Below are positions 7,993 through 18,400 of a stretch of DNA of 35,317 nt, one piece after another. Source of the DNA: an uncultured Bacteroidales bacterium (GTDB taxonomy: Bacteria > Bacteroidota > Bacteroidia > Bacteroidales > UBA932); the NCBI GenBank assembly GCA_944326365.1, contig CALVDR010000028.1, positions 1 to 35,317 on the forward strand, given 5' to 3'. Below the pieces are notes generated by a model. That model searched no databases and had not been told where the DNA came from. It was given only the letters and a program-made list of their open reading frames with translations. Both the position numbers and the translations under genes were made by a program. How positions within the stretch are numbered: position 1 is the stretch's first letter; each line of letters opens with the position of its first letter.

Positions 7993-10900
7993 TTATTTCT
8001 GTTCCAATGTCATTTCTTCTGTTCCGGCCTCACGTGTCATGATCACGAGCACGGTGTTTCCGTCTTCATGCGACACCTTCACTTCCGAATCGCCGCAGTC
8101 GCTTACTGTCCATTCTCCGTTCAGCGTAAGAATCACCGAAGTCGGCTGGCAGTCGTCATCCACCCAGTCGCGTCCGTAAATGCTCCGTTCCATCCTCTTT
8201 CCGTCAGCGTCGAAAACTTCATCGCTTGGTCCGGAATAAATCGCCAGATCCGGATTGCTGACGCTCAATGTCATTTTCCCGTCTTCGCAGCTGTACATGA
8301 TGAGAGAAGGGGTGGCTTCCGCCAATAATTCATCATCGCCTTCGGCAATATTCTCGAATACCGCGAACCCTTTCGTTCCGCTCGTTCTGTCTTCGACGAT
8401 GTGCGCCTGTTCATCGCATCTGGTCACCAGATAAGGCTGTTCTCCCATGTACTCTTCTATCTGTTCAGGAGTTGCATGGATGACGGTCATATATTCGTAG
8501 TGCCCGTCCCTGACTATGTCTCCGTGACGGATGTAGGCCTTCTCGAATCTTCCTGAGGTGGGTTCCGCCGTCTCCTCGTGGAATGAATGCTGCATTCCGC
8601 GGCTCAGGACGACGTGGGCTTCTTTCACGAAGAAGGTGTTCCCGAATCTGTCGCAGATTATGGTCAGGCTGTCTGCTATGGTGCGGAACGTATCGGAGAT
8701 ATTGTCCGGAAGACTGTTCTGGAATAGGGTAGTGTGCAGTTCAGACCCTTCCAGTCCGTTTTCAAGTCCGGATCCGAGCGCTATTATGCGGTCGTCGAAA
8801 GCGAAGAAGGATTTCCGTGCTCGGAGTGAGCCGTTGTACTTGTCATGCTCATGCAGTTTCATCGCGAAAATGCCGTCCATACCTTTGTGGCTTACCCCTC
8901 CTGCGAACCATTCGTCGGACAGAAGCATTTCTTCATATCCGGAGAATTCATCCACGTTGAGGACCTCTGCTTTCATATCTTCCATAGGGATGACTGCAGC
9001 CGTAGTGCCCGGAATGTGGCACCAGTCCCACCCGTCTACACTGTAGCCGGAGCCTGCAGCGGATACGTGCTCCAGAGGGTCACCCATGATCTGCATGCTG
9101 CCGTGTGTGAGATAACGGCCGTAAAGATTCGCCCCGTTGTATATTTCTGCGGACCAAAGGTAGCGGCTGTGCCCGGCAAAAGTCACGAGCCATTCGTCCC
9201 GTCTCAGAGACATAGAGCAGTCATATGGATAGACATGACATCCGACAGGGGCATTCTCGGCGGAGATTCCGGCTTCGGTAAATTTTTTCCCGAACTTTCC
9301 GGTTCCGTCCACTCTCATATATGCTGCAGCCAGTTCATGATCGACAGGCTCGCTTCCGTCAGGAGAACCGGCATCGGCGAGAAGAGCGTATTGCCCTGGA
9401 ATCAGGGCACCCTTGCCGTCAGGATGGCGACCGGACATGGCGAGAGGGAATGATTCGCGGTTGCAGTAGAATCTCATTTCGAGAAGTGCGTCTTTCAGGA
9501 TGGAATGGCTTTCTTCAGAGATCGCGAAATCTGTACCGTGCAGCATCCATACTGCCTTGACAGCCCCGTCGAAACCGCCTGTGGCATATGCCGGATACGC
9601 TTTTCTGTGGTGCATCACCGTACCGTCGGACTTGAAGCACGGCTTCAGCCCGTCCGCATATCTGAATCCGTTGTCCACCCAGCGGGAAAGGGCTTTCATG
9701 TAGGCGGCCTTGTACGGTGTGTCCGGAAGCATCAGCAGAGAGGCCACGCGCCCCATCAGCGAGGTGTTGAATGCGTCAATGTCCATTCCCGGAACTTCAG
9801 GTGCCGTCTTCACTTCACCCACGCCTGAGAACCATTCCATGGCTGCCTGTACCTGAGTGCAGAGTCCTGCATCTTCCAGAACTTCCTTCATGATGACAGG
9901 AGCAGTATAGAAATTCCTCATGCTGTAGCCGAGATGGTGCACGGTGCCGAGTCCGCTTCCTGCGGCAAAGCCCTGATCAAGCATATGTCTTGTGAGCATG
10001 ACATACATTTCCGCTATTTCCTTTTTGACTTCAGGGTCGGTCTCTGATTTCCATGCGATGGCCATCTGCAGCAGGTGGTCGTTGGCCTGGCGGAGCAGCT
10101 GGCCGTTCTGTCCGAACTGTCTGGAGGCATCGGTGATACCCAGATTTATGTATGTTTCGCCGTATCTGGTGAAGAATATCGGTTTCCCCTGTATGCTTCC
10201 GTCCTTGTTTTCCGATATGCCGTAGCTGTCGTAAGTGTCTTTCACCTTTTCATATGTCCAGGCTTTTTTTCCGTCGGTGACCAGCTGTATGAACCTGTCA
10301 CTGATGGTTTCAAGTCCTGCAAGTTCTTCGCCGGTGACGGATTCTTCCGGAGCCACGTCCAGAACAAGATCCCAGCTGCGGTTCAGGACGAGCCAGTGGG
10401 ATTCAGTGTCCTTGTTGACGAAAGGCGCCTGCCAGTCCGGTGTATGATGCCGGACATCCTCGAATGCCGAGGTGATGATGCCGTCGAAATAGAGGCAGCC
10501 CTTGCGGCAGTTTTCCGGAGCTGAAACCACCACTCTGTCCATGCCGGTTTCAGGAGTGCCTTCCATATCCCGGTCAAACGCCACCCATGCTCCTCTCCAT
10601 CCTGTAAACTCCAGGCCGTAACTGAAACTGCAGCATTCCTTTTCCCCTTTGCAGAATGTGAATTTCAGTTTCCCGTCTATGGGTTCCGGTGAATATACCC
10701 AGAATACGAAAGTGGAAACGGAAGTTTCTTTCGGATTCGGATTTTCCGGGAGATAAGGGATTTTTCCGGGGATGACCATTTCCGCACCTTTCTTCTTCCA
10801 CTGCCATTTCAGAGAACTGTTTCCGAGTTTGTAATGCTCTCCGGAGACGGAAAGTACGGATGATTTGTCCGCAGTGATCCCGGATGTCCCGTCTTCAAAG

Positions 10901-10995
10901 GACATCACTCCGGTCTGCGGGTCGAAATCAACGACCTTGGCACCCGCTGAAATGAAGAGTGCCAAGGCCGATATGATGCAGATGATCTTGCGCAT
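7993..10995 (-). CDS. PL8 glycosaminoglycan lyase (chondroitinase ABC architecture)
   Basis: 1000 residues with a cleavable signal peptide (about 1-19) and no lipobox. The N-terminal carbohydrate-binding-like domain is recognisable by FEDGTSGITADKSSVLSVSG and GNSSLKWQWK, matching the start of chondroitinase ABC I. The alpha-toroid domain contains MLDQGFAAGSGLGTVHHLGY. All four PL8 catalytic positions are present: His463 and Tyr470 (HHRKAYPAY), Arg523 (SGRHPDG) and Glu617 (WSAEIYN). A beta-sandwich C-terminus follows. It is more divergent from chondroitinase ABC I than the rightward PL8 at 12392, so substrate (chondroitin, dermatan, hyaluronan) or endo/exo mode may differ. It begins 1 nt after the GH88 stop codon and ends 4 nt before the sulfatase start. 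Confidence 0.93.
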   Translation of the reverse strand: MRKIICIISALALFISAGAKVVDFDPQTGVMSFEDGTSGITADKSSVLSVSGEHYKLGNSSLKWQWKKKGAEMVIPGKIPYLPENPNPKETSVSTFVFWVYSPEPIDGKLKFTFCKGEKECCSFSYGLEFTGWRGAWVAFDRDMEGTPETGMDRVVVSAPENCRKGCLYFDGIITSAFEDVRHHTPDWQAPFVNKDTESHWLVLNRSWDLVLDVAPEESVTGEELAGLETISDRFIQLVTDGKKAWTYEKVKDTYDSYGISENKDGSIQGKPIFFTRYGETYINLGITDASRQFGQNGQLLRQANDHLLQMAIAWKSETDPEVKKEIAEMYVMLTRHMLDQGFAAGSGLGTVHHLGYSMRNFYTAPVIMKEVLEDAGLCTQVQAAMEWFSGVGEVKTAPEVPGMDIDAFNTSLMGRVASLLMLPDTPYKAAYMKALSRWVDNGFRYADGLKPCFKSDGTVMHHRKAYPAYATGGFDGAVKAVWMLHGTDFAISEESHSILKDALLEMRFYCNRESFPLAMSGRHPDGKGALIPGQYALLADAGSPDGSEPVDHELAAAYMRVDGTGKFGKKFTEAGISAENAPVGCHVYPYDCSMSLRRDEWLVTFAGHSRYLWSAEIYNGANLYGRYLTHGSMQIMGDPLEHVSAAGSGYSVDGWDWCHIPGTTAAVIPMEDMKAEVLNVDEFSGYEEMLLSDEWFAGGVSHKGMDGIFAMKLHEHDKYNGSLRARKSFFAFDDRIIALGSGLENGLEGSELHTTLFQNSLPDNISDTFRTIADSLTIICDRFGNTFFVKEAHVVLSRGMQHSFHEETAEPTSGRFEKAYIRHGDIVRDGHYEYMTVIHATPEQIEEYMGEQPYLVTRCDEQAHIVEDRTSGTKGFAVFENIAEGDDELLAEATPSLIMYSCEDGKMTLSVSNPDLAIYSGPSDEVFDADGKRMERSIYGRDWVDDDCQPTSVILTLNGEWTVSDCGDSEVKVSHEDGNTVLVIMTREAGTEEMTLEQK

Positions 10996-10996
10996 G

Positions 10997-12199
10997 TTAT
11001 TTTACGGGCGCTTCGCCTTTTTCGATGTGTCCTTTTCTGATCAGAGCTTCGAGAAGATAATAGTCGGCATAGTTCAGAGGAACGTCGATATTGCTTCCGT
11101 GAGGGATGCTGCCGACAGAGTGCATCAGGATGAAGCCTCCGTTCGTGCCCTGGGCCGCCCTGTATGCAGGAGTGGAGAGGGATTCGATCATCTTGTCTGC
11201 CTTTTCCTTGTACAGGTCATTCTTCGTGTACCAGTAGAGTTCGTAAAGGGCTGATGCTATGATGGCTGCCGAAGAAGCGTCACGCGGTGTGTCCGGGATG
11301 TCAGGACAGTCGAAGTCCCAGTACGGTACGAGGTCTTCCGGCATGTTAGGATTGTTGAAGAGGAAGTCGGCGACTTTCTCGGCCTGTTCGAGATATTTCT
11401 TGTCTCCGGTGAATCTGTACATCACCGTGTAGCCGTAGATAGACCATGCCTGTCCTCTGGCCCATGCCGATTCGTCAGCATAGCCCTGAGCCGTGCATCT
11501 TCCCCTGACTTCTCCGGTCTCGAGGTCATAATCCACTACATGGTATGTGCTGTAGTCCGGACGATAGTGGTTTTTCATGGTCTGGTCCGCATGGCTGATC
11601 GCTATATTCGCGTATGTGGAATCTCCGGTGAATTCCGTAGCCTTGAACAGCAGCTCCAGATTCATCATATTGTCGATGATGACTGGGCATTCCCAGCCCC
11701 TTTCGGCCTGCCAGCCTCTGTCCACGTTCCATGACTGGATGACACCTGCCCCTGGTCTGAATCTGGTGGAGAGAGACTTGGCCGTATTTATGATGACGTC
11801 CTTGTAGCCGTCAATGTTTTTCAGCCTGAGTCCGTTTCCGTAGCTGTCGTAAATCATGAATCCGACATCGTGATGCCATGTCAGATACTGGATGGTATCG
11901 AGGGCTTCAGTCTGCTTCTGTGCATGTTCAGCCCAGTATTCGTCACCGGTAAGTTCGTACATGTACCACAATGTGCCGGCGAAGAATCCGCTCACCCAGT
12001 CATCGGTAGGGACAAACTCTATTTCCCCGTTCTTGAATGTGGAAGGTATGCGTACGGTATCTCCGGCTTCCGATGCTTCCACCAGATATTTCAGCTGGAC
12101 TTTCGCATTCTCTACATTGTCTTGAATGATGTCTGTCTTTGGCGCACATTGCACGGCTATCACCGCCAGTGCCAGCGCCGGGAGGAATTTGAATTTCAT
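10997..12199 (-). CDS. GH88 unsaturated glucuronyl hydrolase, lipoprotein
   Basis: 400 residues from the ATG at 12199, chosen because MKFKFLPALALAVIAVQC gives a complete lipoprotein signal; an upstream in-frame start at 12223 adds eight residues before it. GH88 enzymes hydrate the 4,5 double bond of the unsaturated uronic acid left by lyases and release it from the amino sugar. The two catalytic-type aspartates are visible: Asp111 in WHHDVGFM and Asp176 in IIDNMMNLELLF. The (alpha/alpha)6 barrel motifs ESAWARGQAWSIYGY and DTPRDASSAAIIASALYEL are also present. It is the first gene of the leftward operon and has the promoter at 12267-12297. The residues after the lipid Cys are not strongly acidic, so a periplasmic rather than surface position is likely. 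Confidence 0.93.
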   Translation of the reverse strand: MKFKFLPALALAVIAVQCAPKTDIIQDNVENAKVQLKYLVEASEAGDTVRIPSTFKNGEIEFVPTDDWVSGFFAGTLWYMYELTGDEYWAEHAQKQTEALDTIQYLTWHHDVGFMIYDSYGNGLRLKNIDGYKDVIINTAKSLSTRFRPGAGVIQSWNVDRGWQAERGWECPVIIDNMMNLELLFKATEFTGDSTYANIAISHADQTMKNHYRPDYSTYHVVDYDLETGEVRGRCTAQGYADESAWARGQAWSIYGYTVMYRFTGDKKYLEQAEKVADFLFNNPNMPEDLVPYWDFDCPDIPDTPRDASSAAIIASALYELYWYTKNDLYKEKADKMIESLSTPAYRAAQGTNGGFILMHSVGSIPHGSNIDVPLNYADYYLLEALIRKGHIEKGEAPVK

Positions 12200-12266
12200 T
12201 TCAGTTATAGTTTGAGTTGTCAATTATGCGGTTTTGCGTCATTCATATGACGGTGCATTCATTCTG

Positions 12267-12297
12267 CGAAAATAGTCAAAAAACTCGTTGGTTCAAA
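12267..12297 (-). promoter_or_regulatory. Promoter of the leftward GAG operon
   Basis: On the minus strand TTTG (12297-12294) is followed by 19 nt and TATTTTCG (12274-12267), one mismatch from the Bacteroidetes -7 box TAnnTTTG. Transcription would start near 12260, leaving about 60 nt of leader before the GH88 start at 12199. Confidence 0.6.
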
Positions 12298-12299
12298 AT

Positions 12300-12327
12300 A
12301 TTATTTTCTTTACTGATAATTATTTTC
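12300..12327. promoter_or_regulatory. Candidate regulator site: direct repeat between divergent promoters
   Basis: ATTATTTTC occurs at 12300-12308 and again at 12319-12327, 19 nt start to start, in the 36-nt gap between the two opposed -33 boxes. Direct repeats of this sort could serve a two-component PUL regulator, but AT-rich DNA makes chance repeats easy. Confidence 0.35.
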
Positions 12328-12333
12328 AAATCC

Positions 12334-12365
12334 TTTGGAGCGTTTGAAAATTAATGGTATATTTG
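12334..12365 (+). promoter_or_regulatory. Promoter of the rightward GAG operon (PL8-susC-susD)
   Basis: TTTG at 12334-12337, a 20-nt spacer and TATATTTG at 12358-12365 fit the Bacteroidetes consensus TTTG-N19-21-TAnnTTTG exactly. Transcription would begin near 12372, about 20 nt before the ATG at 12392. This also rules out the upstream in-frame ATG at 12335, which lies inside the promoter. Confidence 0.75.
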
Positions 12366-12391
12366 CCGAATACATAATAACTAATAACCAG

Positions 12392-15300
12392 ATGAAGCGA
12401 TTTTCAGTATTGCTATTTTGCGCTCTTTTCTGTCTTATGGAGGGCCGTGCGGCCATCAATTCACAATACAATTTTGAAAAGGGTGTACCGGGTTTTGTAC
12501 GTGTCATAGGAAACGGGGAGGTGGTGTCTTCGACGGACAGGTTCAAGGACGGCAGGACTTCAATCAGATTTTCGTGGAAAGGCCAGGCTGCACTGGCATT
12601 CAACAACTGTACGGATATCGAGGCTTCCATGAAAGTGAACAGGGCCGGACTGATGATCTGGATTTACAATACTGCTCCGATGGATGCGCCTCTTACGTTC
12701 ACTTTCTGGAACTGGAATGACGAGGAGATCTGCCATTTCGACTTCAATATGGATTTCAAGGGGTGGCGTACTGCGTGGATCAAATATGAAGACATGCTGT
12801 CCCCTTACGGCCACTACGGGGATAAAAAACTGAAGGAACGTGCCACGAATGTGGCCAGAATGACTATCACGCCGCCGGCTTCAGTTCCGGAGGGAACCAT
12901 TTACATAGACAGGGTCACTTTCTCGACAAAGCAGCTGCATGCCCAGATCACTCCGGATATGCAGATACCGGAAAACAACTACAATCTCCAGCGCAACATG
13001 TGGCACTGGTGCCGCCTTTGGGAGTGGGAGCAGTATCCTGCCCTGGAAGTGAAACCGATTTCTCCGGATCAGGAGAAAGTGCTGGAACTGGTGGAAAGCC
13101 GTATGGACGAGGCTATCAAGGCTGGCAGGTCAAGTGACAATTATGTCAAGAACACTCTTCTGAAAAGGGCGGACGATACCTATAATAAATATTATATCCA
13201 GAGACTGCCGGACGGGTCTGTCATCGGTGCTCCTCTGCTGAGCGATGACGAGTTCAACAATTCCCTCGGCGAGATGCGCATCCGTTTCGTCGGTCAGGTG
13301 GTGGACTATTATGCGCAGGATTATTCCTATACCGGGAATACCGCAAATCTTGAAAGGGTGATCAATATCATGGATCATGCGATCGACCAGGGTTTCGCGT
13401 ATGGCAGCGGTCAGGGTACGAACCACCATTACGGATATCAGATACGTGAACTTTACAGGGGGATGTGGCTGTGGCGTGATGAGCTGGCCAAGGCGGGAAA
13501 ACTGGATGAATACCAGAATGTGCTGGAGTACTGGAGCGGACTGCAGGAGACCAGGCTGCCGTTCCAGAAAGGGCGTGACGAAATACTGGACAGCTGGCAC
13601 ACCCTTCTGGATGCCAAGCTTATCGCGGCGATGATGACTTCCGACCCTGCTGCCAGATATGCGAAGATGGAAGCACTGTCGAGGTGGATGTCCGGTTCCC
13701 TGTGTTATTCTTCAGGTACGCTGGGCGGATTCAAGCCTGACGGGACATCGTTCCATCACGGCGGGCATTATCCTGCCTATTCCGTGGGAGCCTTTGCTGC
13801 AGTTGGGGATTTCTGCAGTTATACACAGGGTACCGAGTTCGTGATTTCGGAAGATGCCAGGAAGACTTTCAAGCATGTCCTCATGACCATGTGCGAGTAT
13901 TGCAACCTCACTGACTGGGGCGTGGGTGTATGCGGACGTCATCCTTTCAACGGGTTCATACCGAAAGCCGATATAGAAGCTTTCGCTTCGCTGGCGCTCC
14001 TCGGCGATCTGACAGGTTCCGGTCTGGATGCGGATCCGGAACTTGGCGGGGCGTATCTGTATCTTGGAGGGGCGGATTCGGAAACTGTCGCCGCTCTCAG
14101 GAAGGCAGGTGTGTCAGGGGCATCTGCTGCACCGCAGGGGTTCTTCGTGCTGAATTATGCCGCTCTCGGCATACACAGGAGGGATAACTGGATGCTCTCG
14201 CTCAAGGCTTACAATTCCGATGTATGGAGTGCCGAGATATATGCGGCCGACAACCGTTTCGGACGTTACCAGAGCTATGGTACCGCCCAGTTCATCGGTT
14301 CCGGCAAGCCTGTCTCTGCGAAGGCCAGCGGATTCTCTCAGGAAGGATGGGACTGGAACAGAATGCCTGGTGCCACTACTGTCCATCTTCCGTTCGAGAT
14401 GCTGGACAGCCCGCTTAAAGGTACTCTGATGGAAAGGAACGATGCCAGATTCCCTGGAGTGTCTTCTCTGGAAGGCATGAACGGAATGATGGCATTTACA
14501 TATGTGGAGAAAGACAGGCAGAATTTCTGTGCAGGAGCCACTGCCACGAAGAGCGTATTCTGCTTCGACAACAGGATAGTGTACACCGGTTCGGGCATAT
14601 CGAACACGAAGAACTACGGCTATCCTACCGAGACGACTCTGTATCAGCTCAGGCTCGACAGCCGTGAAGGGATGATTCTTGATATAAACGATGATTATTT
14701 CGGAGATTTTCCGTTCCCGTCTACGTACAGGTTTGCGGGGGAAGGACAGGCCGTGCTGAATGACATCGTGGGAAATTACTATATCCTGCCGGATGCAAAA
14801 GGACTGACGGTGGTGAAGCAGTCCCAGACTTCTCCTTCCGATACGAAGAAAAAGGAGGGGACAGGTGATTTCGTCACAGCCTATATCGATCATGGCGTCT
14901 CTCCTCAGAATGCATCTTATGAATATCTTATGTTGATTCAGCCTTCTTCGAAGGAAGTCAAGCAGTATTCAAAGAAGCTTCCGTACACGGTCATCCGCTG
15001 TGATAATGCCGCACATGTGGTGAATGATCATATTACCGGAATCACTGCTTATGCATGCTACAAGGCATATGACGGTGCTGATTCGGCCCAGGCCTTTGCC
15101 GCCATTCCGAAAGGCAAGGAAACCAGGCCTTATCTTCCGATTTCATCCATAGATGCCGAGACCATGGTGATGGAAAGGACTGCCGAGGACGGAAATGTGG
15201 TGATGAGCATCTGCACCCCGGATCTGGGAATCACGCAGAAGGCATATACGACTCCTCAGCCGAGCCAGCCTCTGCTCAGGACCGTGGTCATAGACGGAAA

Positions 15301-15418
15301 CTGGGATATCGTCACTCCTGCTGAAAACGTAAAGGTAGGCAGGGACGGCGGAAAGACTACGGTCACAGCCACCTGTCTGGACGGGCAGCCTGTGGAGTTC
15401 CATCTGAAAAAGATCTGA
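12392..15418 (+). CDS. PL8 chondroitin sulfate ABC lyase
   Basis: 1008 residues from the ATG at 12392 (MKRFSVLLFCALFCLMEGRA, a cleavable signal peptide). Long stretches match Proteus chondroitinase ABC I as I recall it, such as GRYQSYGTAQ, EGWDWNRMPGATT and SSLEGMNGMMAF. The N-terminal lyase domain, alpha-toroid catalytic domain and beta-sandwich are all present at full length. The catalytic tetrad is intact: His456 and Tyr463 (HHGGHYPAY), Arg516 (CGRHPFNG) and Glu615 (WSAEIY). The His, Tyr and Arg numbers nearly coincide with those I remember for the B. thetaiotaomicron enzyme. It should cleave chondroitin and dermatan sulfates, and possibly hyaluronan, by beta-elimination in the periplasm or at the surface. 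It leads the operon, 52 nt before susC. Confidence 0.96.
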   Translation: MKRFSVLLFCALFCLMEGRAAINSQYNFEKGVPGFVRVIGNGEVVSSTDRFKDGRTSIRFSWKGQAALAFNNCTDIEASMKVNRAGLMIWIYNTAPMDAPLTFTFWNWNDEEICHFDFNMDFKGWRTAWIKYEDMLSPYGHYGDKKLKERATNVARMTITPPASVPEGTIYIDRVTFSTKQLHAQITPDMQIPENNYNLQRNMWHWCRLWEWEQYPALEVKPISPDQEKVLELVESRMDEAIKAGRSSDNYVKNTLLKRADDTYNKYYIQRLPDGSVIGAPLLSDDEFNNSLGEMRIRFVGQVVDYYAQDYSYTGNTANLERVINIMDHAIDQGFAYGSGQGTNHHYGYQIRELYRGMWLWRDELAKAGKLDEYQNVLEYWSGLQETRLPFQKGRDEILDSWHTLLDAKLIAAMMTSDPAARYAKMEALSRWMSGSLCYSSGTLGGFKPDGTSFHHGGHYPAYSVGAFAAVGDFCSYTQGTEFVISEDARKTFKHVLMTMCEYCNLTDWGVGVCGRHPFNGFIPKADIEAFASLALLGDLTGSGLDADPELGGAYLYLGGADSETVAALRKAGVSGASAAPQGFFVLNYAALGIHRRDNWMLSLKAYNSDVWSAEIYAADNRFGRYQSYGTAQFIGSGKPVSAKASGFSQEGWDWNRMPGATTVHLPFEMLDSPLKGTLMERNDARFPGVSSLEGMNGMMAFTYVEKDRQNFCAGATATKSVFCFDNRIVYTGSGISNTKNYGYPTETTLYQLRLDSREGMILDINDDYFGDFPFPSTYRFAGEGQAVLNDIVGNYYILPDAKGLTVVKQSQTSPSDTKKKEGTGDFVTAYIDHGVSPQNASYEYLMLIQPSSKEVKQYSKKLPYTVIRCDNAAHVVNDHITGITAYACYKAYDGADSAQAFAAIPKGKETRPYLPISSIDAETMVMERTAEDGNVVMSICTPDLGITQKAYTTPQPSQPLLRTVVIDGNWDIVTPAENVKVGRDGGKTTVTATCLDGQPVEFHLKKI

Positions 15419-15470
15419 ATCCGAAAGAGTTTCAACTATTAACCAATAACTAAAATTAATCCTTAAACTG

Positions 15471-18400
15471 ATGTATAAACTAACTGTATTATTGACATCG
15501 CTGGCTGTTTCGCTCGCAAGTGTGTGGAATATGTCAGCACAGAATACTGAGGTCAAGGGACGTGTGACCGATACGGCGGGAGAGCCTCTCGTGGCTGTGA
15601 CTGTCTACGAATCAGGAAACACTTCGAACGGAACGGTGACGGACATCGACGGTAACTATACCATTTCCGTACCTCCTACCGCGACTCTGATATTCTCCTG
15701 CCTGGGGTTCGAGGAAGTCCAGGAAGTGGTGGCCAAACGCAATACCATCAATGTTTCGCTCGCCGAGGAGCAGCTTTCCATCGATGCTGCCGAAGTGGTA
15801 AGTATCGGTTACGGTACCGTATCGAGACGTGACCTGACAGGTTCGGTCAGCAAGGTGGATATGGGCGATATCATGAAAACTCCGGTTACAAATTTCGACC
15901 AGGCTCTTACCGGTCGTATAGCCGGTGTGGTAGTTTCCACTTCCGACGGTGCCCTCGGTGCAGAAGCGAATATCACCATCCGTGGTAACAACTCCCTCAC
16001 CCAGAGTTCTGCGCCTCTCTATATCATCGACGGTTTCCCTTCAGAGAGTTCCATGGCCACATCCCTGAACTCTGCCGATATCGAGTCCATCGACATTCTG
16101 AAGGATGCCTCCGCTACGGCTATCTATGGAGCCCGCGGTGCGAACGGTGTCATCGTGATCACTACCAAGCAGGGTGTGGAAGGCAAGCCTAAGATAAATT
16201 TCTCGGCCTCCTGGACGGGAAGCAAAATTGCGAACAAGATTGATCTGATGGACGGCTATGAGTTCGTGGAATTCCAGACAGACAGATATGGCGTATACAA
16301 TGGCTCGAATCCATATCTTGACGAAGGGTACACTCTTGAAGACTATAAGGATGCCGTATGGCTTGACTGGCAGGATGAAGTGTACCGTCCGGCTTTGACC
16401 CAGAACTACAACATTTCCCTTTCAGGAGGAAGTAAGGAGATGGGAAACAGGTACAATATCAGTTTCTCCGCACTCGATCAGGACGGTATCATCGTGAAGT
16501 CGAACTTCCAGAGATATCAGGGGAAAATCAATTTCATCCAGAAGATAGGAAAGAAAATAGAACTGAATGTACTGGCGAACTATTCAAGGTCAGTCACGAA
16601 CGGTGTGACACCTACGGACGCGCAGCAGTCTTCTTCAGCATCAGGATGGCTTATCTACTCTCTCTGGGGTTACAGACCTGTAAAGCCTCTCAAGAACGGC
16701 AGTATAGAAAACTATATGGATGAACTTGTGGACGAGGATGTGAACAGTGCGGATGACTACCGTTTCAATCCGGCCAAGACCGTCCGCAACGAGTACAGGA
16801 AGACTATCGTCGACTATCTGAATGCCAATGCAAGCCTTTCATGGACCATCATCGATGACCTCGTGCTGAAGGTATCCGGCGGATATACCATGAACAAACG
16901 CCGCAGGGAGGAGTTCAACGGCAGCCAGACATATACCGGATATGCAGGTTCTCCTTCAGGAAAAGGTATCAACGGTGCCATCTACTGGACTGACCAGGTG
17001 ACATGGCTGAATGAGAATACCTTGACATGGACCAAGCATGTCAGGAGGAACCATCATCTGAATCTCCTCGCCGGTGTGACATTCCAGGGCCAGAATATGG
17101 ACTACAAGGGTGTCCGCGCCGAGCAGCTTTCTACCGAAGCTCTCGGGCTGAACGGCCTGAATACCGGAGAATACCAGAACGTGACTCCATATGAGCGTGA
17201 CTGGACTCTGATGTCGGGTCTCTTCAGATTGAACTATAACTACAAGTACAAATACTATCTTACGGCTTCGTTCCGTGCGGACGGTTCGTCAAAGTTCCCT
17301 GCAGACAACAGGTGGGGTTATTTCCCTTCAGCAGGTCTTTCCTGGAACTTCAACAGGGAAGAGGCTCTGAAAAACAGCCGTTGGCTGAAAAACGGAAAAC
17401 TCCGTCTTTCATGGGGTCTTACAGGTAACAACAGGACCACGACTCCGTATGACTACTATGCCCAGATCACCACTGTTCCAGGTGATTCACAGTCTTACGA
17501 CTATGTTTTCAACGGACAGGTGGTTTCCGGATATTTCCCTAACAACATGTCCAACGAAAAACTCAAATGGGAGACTACCGAGCAGTGGAATGTGGGTCTG
17601 GACCTGAGTTTCTTCGAGAATGACAGGATAAGGGTCACTGCCGACTGGTATCTGAAGAATACTTACGACCTGCTGCTCCAGGCTACCATGCCAGCTTCGT
17701 CAGGTTACACCTCGGCCATGATGAACATCGGTTCGATGAGGAACTCCGGCTGGGAATTCTCATTGGAGACCCTGAACATAAACCACAAGAATTTCCAGTG
17801 GAACACGACCTTCAACATAGCCTTCAACAGGAACAAGGTTACGGCCCTGACCCAGAACCAGTATTCTCTCTTCTCGGCGGTCAACTGGGACCAGAGATTC
17901 AACAGCCAGTATCCTTATATCACCCAGGTGGGCAAGCCTTCCGGACTGATGTACGGCTACATTTATGAGGGAACCTACAAGTCTGACGATTTCGCAAACG
18001 GCTCATTGCTGAAACCTGGCATACCTTACAGTGCTGCTACAGGCCGTTCGAATGTCAAGCCTGGCGATCCTAAATACAAGGATATAAACGGAGACGGAGT
18101 GATCGATGACAATGACCGTACAGTCATCGGCTGCGGCCAGCCTATCCATACCGGAGGTTTCGGAAACTCCTTCTATTTCTACGGCTTCGACGTGAATATC
18201 TTCTTCTCATGGAGTTTCGGAAACGATATCCTGAATGCGAACAGGCTCATTTTCGAGAACGGAAACATCGCGAACCTGAATCAGCTTGCTTCTTATACCG
18301 ACAGGTATGATTCAGTCAAGAATCCGGACAGTGATATGCCTGCCATAGGCGCGAACGACATGTTCGTATATTCTTCAAGGGTAGTCGAGGATGGCTCTTT

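Noticed and set aside
12335..12391. Upstream in-frame start for the chondroitinase
   Set aside because: It falls between the -33 and -7 boxes, and the signal peptide starts at 12392.
14114..14893. A 259-codon open frame on the minus strand
   Set aside because: It is the shadow of the PL8 chondroitinase gene on the other strand.
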